NCBI GenBank assembly: GCA_009602725.1
Contig: WELB01000184.1
Location: forward strand, 193,960 to 249,822
DNA length: 55,863 nucleotides
DNA from: Spirogloea muscicola
Taxonomy: Eukaryota; Streptophyta; Zygnematophyceae; Spirogloeales; Spirogloeaceae
Direction: 5' to 3'
How positions within the stretch are numbered: the stretch's first letter is position 1; every line of letters begins with the position of its first letter. The translations under genes and the position numbers were made by a program. This document shows positions 50,573 to 55,863 of the stretch, one piece after another. The notes below the pieces were generated by a model. It did not search any database. It had not been told where the DNA came from and was given only the letters and a program-made list of their open reading frames with translations.

Positions 50573-50898
50573 TGTGGCCTCAACTGATTGTCGACCGCTT
50601 CAATGCCGTCCCCTCATCCCCGCGAGAGAACGACTTCTACGCGCCGTACAACATGCTGCTAAAGTATGTGTTCCCTTGGGACAGCGGCTTTATAGTGGCA
50701 CCTCAGTCGTATCCATTGCCTGAGTCGGGAGACTCTGTGGACTTCCTCATTGAGTACCTGATACTGTGGGACAACATACCCGTCTTCGTACTGGAAATCA
50801 AGGAGCCAAGCAAGTTACATTACTTATCAGCAAGGCAAGAAGCGGACATCGAGATGAGGACGAGGCTAGGGGACTTGCGGGACGCATGTTCTAGATAA
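50572..50898 (+). CDS. PD-(D/E)XK-nuclease-like hypothetical protein (108 aa, single exon)
   Basis: Intronless ORF beginning MWPQLIVDRFNAVPSSPREN. The stretch SVDFLIEYLILWDNIPVFVL followed by EIKEP places Asp57 about 18 residues before Glu75-x-Lys77, the spacing of a PD-(D/E)XK nuclease core. I recall similar short proteins in fungal genomes, but cannot search. The ATG lies at the right border of a dispersed repeat. Downstream sequence is AT-richer and unlike the rest of the window. It may be part of a mobile element, a horizontally acquired fungal-type gene, or a truncated larger protein. It ends shortly after the core, so it may be inactive. Confidence 0.6.
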   Translation: MWPQLIVDRFNAVPSSPRENDFYAPYNMLLKYVFPWDSGFIVAPQSYPLPESGDSVDFLIEYLILWDNIPVFVLEIKEPSKLHYLSARQEADIEMRTRLGDLRDACSR

Positions 50899-52190
50899 AC
50901 TATTTGGGGTAATTGTGTTTGGCAAATATCTTTGTACATATTATATAGACAGCCAGAACGTGATTGAGCCTGAAGGAAGAAAACCAAGCTTGACATACTT
51001 GATAGATACAGTACCAAGAGAGAGATGGAACTTAGAATACTGACTACAGACGGATATCGTGGGCTTACAAGTGTATTCGACTATGTAAGAACAGCTTGTA
51101 AGAGCAGTACTATTTCTTGATGCTGTCGTCTACGATGACTAAGAAGCCCACCTCTTCATTGCTATCCCCCACCCCTTTGACTCATATGCTCTCTCTTAAA
51201 ATCAGCACAGTAGCGCGCACAACAAGTGCACTTTTTGAAATCATAGTAGGTATGAGAATACCCCTTTTCTTGTAGCCACTCAGACTACGCTTTAAAGAGG
51301 ACGAGATCGAGCATGGTTGCAGCATGCTAGCATGGCTGCAAGTTGTAGCAATCAATTTTTGTTTTAAACAAGGAATTATGACTTGGGTATGGTGGGGTGA
51401 CTCCTTGGGTACGATGGGGTACAACCTAATATGGCAAAGATAAATCGAAATGAGCTGTATGTCCTCTTTTTCCCCATGTATGGCTTAGTTGATTAGGGTA
51501 AGCAAATGTAAAGCTTTAGTAAGGATGGTGGACCGAATCAAAAGGACCTGTCCCTCTTGCACTGTTTTTGCATCCTGACTCCATCTGTACATAGGATTCC
51601 GCAATGGCATGCTCAATATCGCCAGATATCCTAATCATGGAGTAAAGAGTACGGAGTACGCTCATAAGAATGTGTATAAACAGGATGATGGTGGTAGCTT
51701 ATTTATCCCTCTATAGACCTTTATGGCCGTACTCCGTACTCCACTTGTTAATATCTAAATTACATAGATCAAGGAGAAAGAGCAGTGATATTCTTCTTTC
51801 TTTCACTGTTTTTGCATCAAAACAATCTGACTCCATCTGACTCCATCGTACTCCAAATTAGCCCAGAAAAGGGCCAACATCACTCAATCACAAGCATTAC
51901 CTTGAGCCATAGATCAAGCGTACCCCACGTACCATTCAAGGTCCAAAAGATAGCAGATTCACCCACCATATGAGCCCTACCTATGCATGAGCGGGGTACA
52001 AGTTCGACTATATTTGCGTTCCTGCAGCCCTGTATCATCATACCATCCCTACTAGAGCATTATATTGGCGTACCCCACGTACCCCATGTAAGATATGCTA
52101 TAGAAACCAAAAAGAGATATGGCCAATACGTCCGGATGTGGCCTATGTTCGTGAAAGTAGTACAAGTAATCCATCTGGAAATCGAGAAAG
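50899..52190. other. AT-richer stretch of foreign character, no gene
   Basis: Base composition is visibly lower in GC than the surrounding DNA. Repeated words include gcgtaccccacgtacc (51917, 52068), tacgatggggtac (51407) and an inverted pair gtacggagtac (51649) / gtactccgtactcc (51729). No ORF with recognisable content is present. Confidence 0.55.
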
Positions 52191-52360
52191 TCGACACCTC
52201 CCTCTTTCCCCCTGGCGCCGCCGAGCTCGTGGCCACGCCAGGCCCCGGGGCTTCCTTGGGCGCCCCGCTCAAGGCCGCGCCAGGGGCCGGGCCCCCCACC
52301 GGGCACCTTGCTGGCTGCCGAGCTCCCCCATTCACCCTCGCCTCCTCTCCCCGCGGCTCT

Positions 52361-52745
52361 CCTTTCCCCCCACCCGCCATCTTTCCTGCCACTGCTGCTG
52401 CCTACCACTCCTCTAGCAGCTCCAGAAGCGGCGCAGGTCGAGTCGCCATGGCCCCCATTGGCACGGCTCCCCCCGCTCTGTGGCACCTCCAGCCCTCCTT
52501 TCCCCACCCGCCTTCCTTCCTGCCACTGCTGCTACCTCCCACTCCTCTAGCAGCTCCAGAAGCGGCGCAGGTCGAGTCGACATGGCCCTCATCGGCACGG
52601 CTCCCCCTGCTCTGTGGCACCTCCGGCTCTCCTTTCCCCACCCGCCTTCCTTCCTGCCACTGCTGCTGCCTCCCACTCCTCTAGCAGCTTCAGAAGCGGC
52701 GCAGGTTGAGTCGACAAGGCCCCCATCGGCACGGCTCCCCCAACT
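52361..52745. repeat. 134-bp tandem repeat, about 2.8 units
   Basis: The word tgccactgctgct recurs at 52387, 52521 and 52655, a constant period of 134 bp. Each unit also holds cctctagcagctccagaagc, ggcgcaggtcgagtcg and ggcacggctcccc. The period is not a multiple of three, so every unit shifts the frame; the long ORFs across it are not real proteins. It is best described as a minisatellite. Confidence 0.9.
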
Positions 52746-52832
52746 CCCGTCGCTGGTATACGTATTAGCAGTGGGCAAGCTGCAGCCACATTCATTTGTG
52801 CCCCGGGCTCCTCGCTAACGGGAAAACGCTGC

Positions 52833-53100
52833 ATGACACTGACGCCGATAGCTGCCTCCAGTAAGCCAAACCTAGCGGGACCGCCGCCCAGGCCGCGAGT
52901 GGAGGAGCCCGTGCCGGGCCACGCGGCGCCCAGACCGCGATCCGCGGCGCCCGCGGCGGCGGCGGCGNGGCCGCTCGCTGAAAGCGGCCGCGGCGGCGCG
53001 CCGCGCCGCAGCCGAAGCACCCGTGCTCGGACGAGTGGGACCATCTGATGGAGGTGCGGGACGCGCGTTTGCTGGCCGAGGCCTCCTCCGCCGCGCACCC
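52833..53100 (+). CDS. Uncharacterised first exon (contains gap)
   Basis: Not recognised. An Ala/Pro/Arg-rich beginning (MTLTPIAASSKPNLAGPPPR) reaches an n in a GGC tract at 52968. After it, another frame gives SDEWDHLMEVRDARLLAEAS and then a donor-like ccccgtgagt at 53099. The acidic, helical second part looks like real coding sequence, but no second exon could be joined with confidence (a candidate after the cacag at 53350 stops within about 20 codons). A minus-strand reading is also open over part of this. Confidence 0.35.
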
Positions 53101-53820
53101 CGTGAGTTTCGCCGCAGCCTCCTCCCAGCACCACGATGCCCGGCACTGGGCCACCGCCGCCCAGCTGGGATGACCGCCAGAGCCGTGAGACCGCGACACT
53201 GACCCCCGGCGGGCGCTAACGCCGGCGCCGTTGCCATCAATGAGCCTTACCTGGTCGCTGACATCTCTGCGCTTGGCCTCAGAAATGTTGCCCACCAGCG
53301 CGACACCACGTCCAGGTCACGAGACTGAGAGCCTGCCTTCGTCTTTCACAGGCCCCATAGATTCCTGGAGACCACGGTGAACTGGCCGAAGGCGATGCTT
53401 TTACCAGCCTAGCTGACGAGGTCAGTAGTGATGTGACTGCCTCCATTGATGCTCCTCGAACGGAGTCTGGCCCCAGCGGCCCAAACGCCAAGGGTTCTGT
53501 GTATAGTGCTCTGAGATGATAAGATATTTTGACCCTCAGCCCAAATGGAAAAGTAGAAGCCCGACCATGATGGCTGCAATCTATGTGGAAGTGAGGCTAC
53601 ATGCCTTCTTGGCATAGCTGTTCCAAGTGCGAAGGGAAGTGGAGCACCTGGAAGTCAATCTAGGTTGACACTCGCCTACATCCTAAAGCATTGGGTTAAT
53701 GTACTAGCAAGCAGACCCTAACAGTAGTGCTGGGGATTCCGTCAATGGTGACGGCAAGCATATAGCACTGGTGCACTGTGACAACCTACAACAGGCTCTT
53801 TGCGAGGGGACTTGGCACTT
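53101..53820. other. No gene recognised
   Basis: Between the uncharacterised exon and the stop of the cytochrome b5 gene. It presumably includes the 3' UTR of the latter. No repeat family or coding exon is supported. Confidence 0.4.
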
Positions 53821-55576
53821 CTACTCGGGCCGGTAAGAGTGCAGCTCTGCGTCGAGCATGCCGACCAGGCACTTCTCCAGAAGGAAGTCGGCATTCACCC
53901 AAGAGTGGTACTTGTCTGCGAGTGAGCCAAAGCCAACAACTATTAACTTGTCAGTCGGCTGCCAAGCACACAAATCTGGCCAACATGCTGTAATAGACTG
54001 CTTTCCTACTGTGCTCTGCTGGTCACAATGCTGGTCTCAGTTGTGCAGGAATCGCACAGCATCTCAAGCTGTGCAAGGGTCAAATTTGACATGTGAGCCC
54101 AACTTTCATGCTTTGCTGCGGCCCTCAGCTCAGCTGGTGCGGCAGCCACGCAGTGTCAGTAATGCTTGGGCAGCAAATGAATAAGGAGGGGCCACGGAAC
54201 TCACTAAAGAGCGTAGTGCAGTCGCGGCCAGCGCCCTTCATGAGCATGTCCCGACCTGCCCTCACTCGGCCGTGGCATGGAGATCAGCAAGCAAGGCAGG
54301 CAAGGTGATTTGCAGCACGACCAGCAGCATCACAATCATGCAATCTCCCCGCAGCAGTGGCTAGCAGCGGCCCAGACGGTCATGGAGTCAGGCACACGCA
54401 CCTCCCGGATGAAACCGCATATAGGGCGAGATGTTGTACACCTTGCCACGCCAAATGGTCCATGCATCGTCCTCCGTGTGGTGCAGCTTCACCTCGTCGG
54501 GCTTGATCTTGCGACCGACTGGCTGGCCTTGGAGACCTGCACCCGCCATTGCCGCCAGCAGGCACGCACACAGTAGAGGCGCTTCTTGTCAATCAGGAGA
54601 ATGTGCAGCGAGCGTGGCAGGTGCAGCCATGTCCAAAGCGCCTGGCTGTGCCCACAGGTCCCGGCAGTCACCAGGGATCGAGGAGGGGGTCACCTGCCAG
54701 ATCAGGGCTGTTCTGTGCAAGTCGCAGCCAATCCATCTGGCTGTGTCCCTTCTCCAGCTCCACCTTGCCTGGGCGCCGCTTGCTGGCCTCAGCCACGCCG
54801 GCATGCTCCTCCTTGGCAGCGCAAGCAGTGGCCGCACCCTCCTGAGGGAGAGGAGCTGGCCGCAGGAACAGCCACGCTTCAGCAGGGACAATCAGGACAA
54901 GCTGACAGCCGGCTGTCTTCGTGCCTGACAAGCTAACAAGCTGACAGCCGACTGCCGTAGCCAGGCATCTCGTCAGCCACTGCGAGCTTGCATCACAAAG
55001 GGCACCTGCTTTGGCAGCTGTTGCAGGCAATTGGCGATCCTCGGCACCAGCATCCGGCTGGAAGGAGAACCCAGACCCGTCTTCAGGAGGTACAGCCGCT
55101 CCCGTTGGTGCGGCTGCTGTGCCTTGTATCCCAAGCGCTGCCAGCTCGGGGGCCGGAGCTGGCAGCTCCCTGTCCTCCTGGGGGAAGACCGGCGCTGCAA
55201 AGCCGACAGTCTGCGGTGCTGCTTCTGTGGAGCTGTCGTCCTCACAAGCCTCCTCCGCCTGTCCACCTCTGACAAAGTCAGGCAACACACTGCTGCCGCC
55301 ACTGCCGAAGCTGCCGACGGAGTCGTGCGTAGCAGCGTTCCCGGGCTGGGCTGCTGCCGAGGAGGCAGAGAAGATGGAGCTGAAGGCTGGGATGCACGCC
55401 GGCGAGGGCGGCGGTGGCCCGTTCACGCCGAAGGTGGCCCTGGCGTCCCCGCCGGGGGAACCGGCTGGCGCCGCCGTGAACGCGCTGCCGGGCATGGGCG
55501 TCGGGGACACGGGCGACATGGGCTCGGCCCACTGCAACCACCACGGCGGCGGCGGCGGCAGCGGCGGCGGCGACAT
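53821..55576 (-). CDS. RLF: Cytochrome b5 domain protein, RLF type
   Basis: Cytosolic haem-binding protein of the plant RLF (REDUCED LATERAL ROOT FORMATION) / CYB5R4-N-terminal type; its partner reductase is unknown. Exons: 55576-54694, 54536-54402, 54255-54205, 53915-53821, in phase, 387 residues from the ATG at 55576. The long Pro/Ala/Ser-rich N-terminus is low complexity. The conserved core starts [20 protein letters not shown], then [37 protein letters not shown] (first haem His in HPGG), [16 protein letters not shown] and [20 protein letters not shown] (second haem His in YHSW). No membrane anchor is present. An upstream ATG at 55773 (MFGPRVVVDDGDGRSDEPHG) is in another frame but resembles an acidic RLF-like start. 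The true N-terminus may therefore lie there, joined by an intron or hidden by an indel in the GGC tract. Confidence 0.9.
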
Positions 55577-55863
55577 TGCCCAAGCGTCAGATCCGGCGTG
55601 GCATGTCCAGATGCGCGGCCGGCGTGGTCACAGCCGGGCGCGGTCCTGCTCAAGGCGGCGGCGGCAGCGGCCGCGGCGGCGGCCCTCACCGAGTCGACGG
55701 AGCGGAAGCTGAACCCGTGCGGCTCATCGCTGCGGCCGTCGCCGTCATCCACGACGACACGGGGCCCAAACATCGCTCGTGCGCCGGGGTGCGCGCCAGG
55801 CGCCGCCACCAACGCCAGAGCCGGAGCTGGCGGCACGGGAGGCGCTCGCCGCGGCGGCGGCGG
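55540..55863. repeat. CGG/GGC triplet-rich right edge
   Basis: Several GGC/CGG runs (55547-55572, 55657-55685, 55848-55863) occur in the RLF 5' region. The window ends inside such a run, mirroring the CCG run at position 1. Confidence 0.8.

Noticed and set aside
51983-52684. 233-codon plus-strand ORF over the tandem repeat
   Set aside because: The 134-bp period shifts frame in each unit, so the ORF cannot be a conserved repeat protein.

Overview
The window is nuclear DNA of a eukaryote, most likely a green alga. Genes are broken into short exons by GT-AG introns, often of about 100-350 bp. Coding exons are GC-rich and full of Ala/Pro/Arg triplet runs. The gene set is that of a plant-lineage cell: a thylakoidal signal peptidase, a VAR2/FTSH2-type thylakoid FtsH, a plant-like NUP188, an RLF-type cytochrome b5 protein and a plant-type aromatic amino acid decarboxylase. 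Both ends of the window are CCG/CGG triplet runs, and single n characters (4433, 31894, 49676, 52968) sit in repeats, so the window looks like a whole assembled contig that stops at hard repeats.

Layout: 33-3178 (+) is the C-terminal part of NUP188. 3.7-4.9 kb is a duplicated repeat. 5573-7812 (+) is a complete type I signal peptidase. 8604-19713 (-) is the N-terminal and central part of NUP188. The two NUP188 pieces are on opposite strands and abut in protein order, which implies an inversion of the first ~8.5 kb, either biological or an assembly error. 20.1-21.0 kb is repeat; 21.2-21.9 kb (+) may be an uncharacterised gene. 22.2-32.0 kb holds three tandem F-box/leucine-rich-repeat genes (-), two of them frameshifted, each duplicated with flanking DNA that includes the head of a divergent + strand gene. 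Between copies B and C lies an inverted repeat carrying a Cys-rich reading frame.

34003-35353 (-) is ALG13 (N-glycan assembly at the ER). It is divergent from FTSH2 (36.06-40.10 kb, +), and the gap between them contains a very GC-rich stretch with perfect hairpins. A 36-base T run interrupts the FTSH2 transit-peptide exon and leaves the obvious ATG out of frame. 40.1-42.6 kb is repeat-rich. 42615-46818 (+) is a complete 12-exon aromatic amino acid decarboxylase. 48.1 kb has an isolated PAS-like exon.

48.5-52.8 kb is a mobile-element region: foldback elements, copies of the dispersed repeat seen elsewhere in the window, an intronless PD-(D/E)XK-like ORF in AT-richer DNA of different character, and a 134-bp tandem repeat. 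The window closes with the RLF-type cytochrome b5 gene (53821-55576, -). The chloroplast functions (signal peptidase, FtsH) are housekeeping genes. No operon-like or pathway cluster links the genes.
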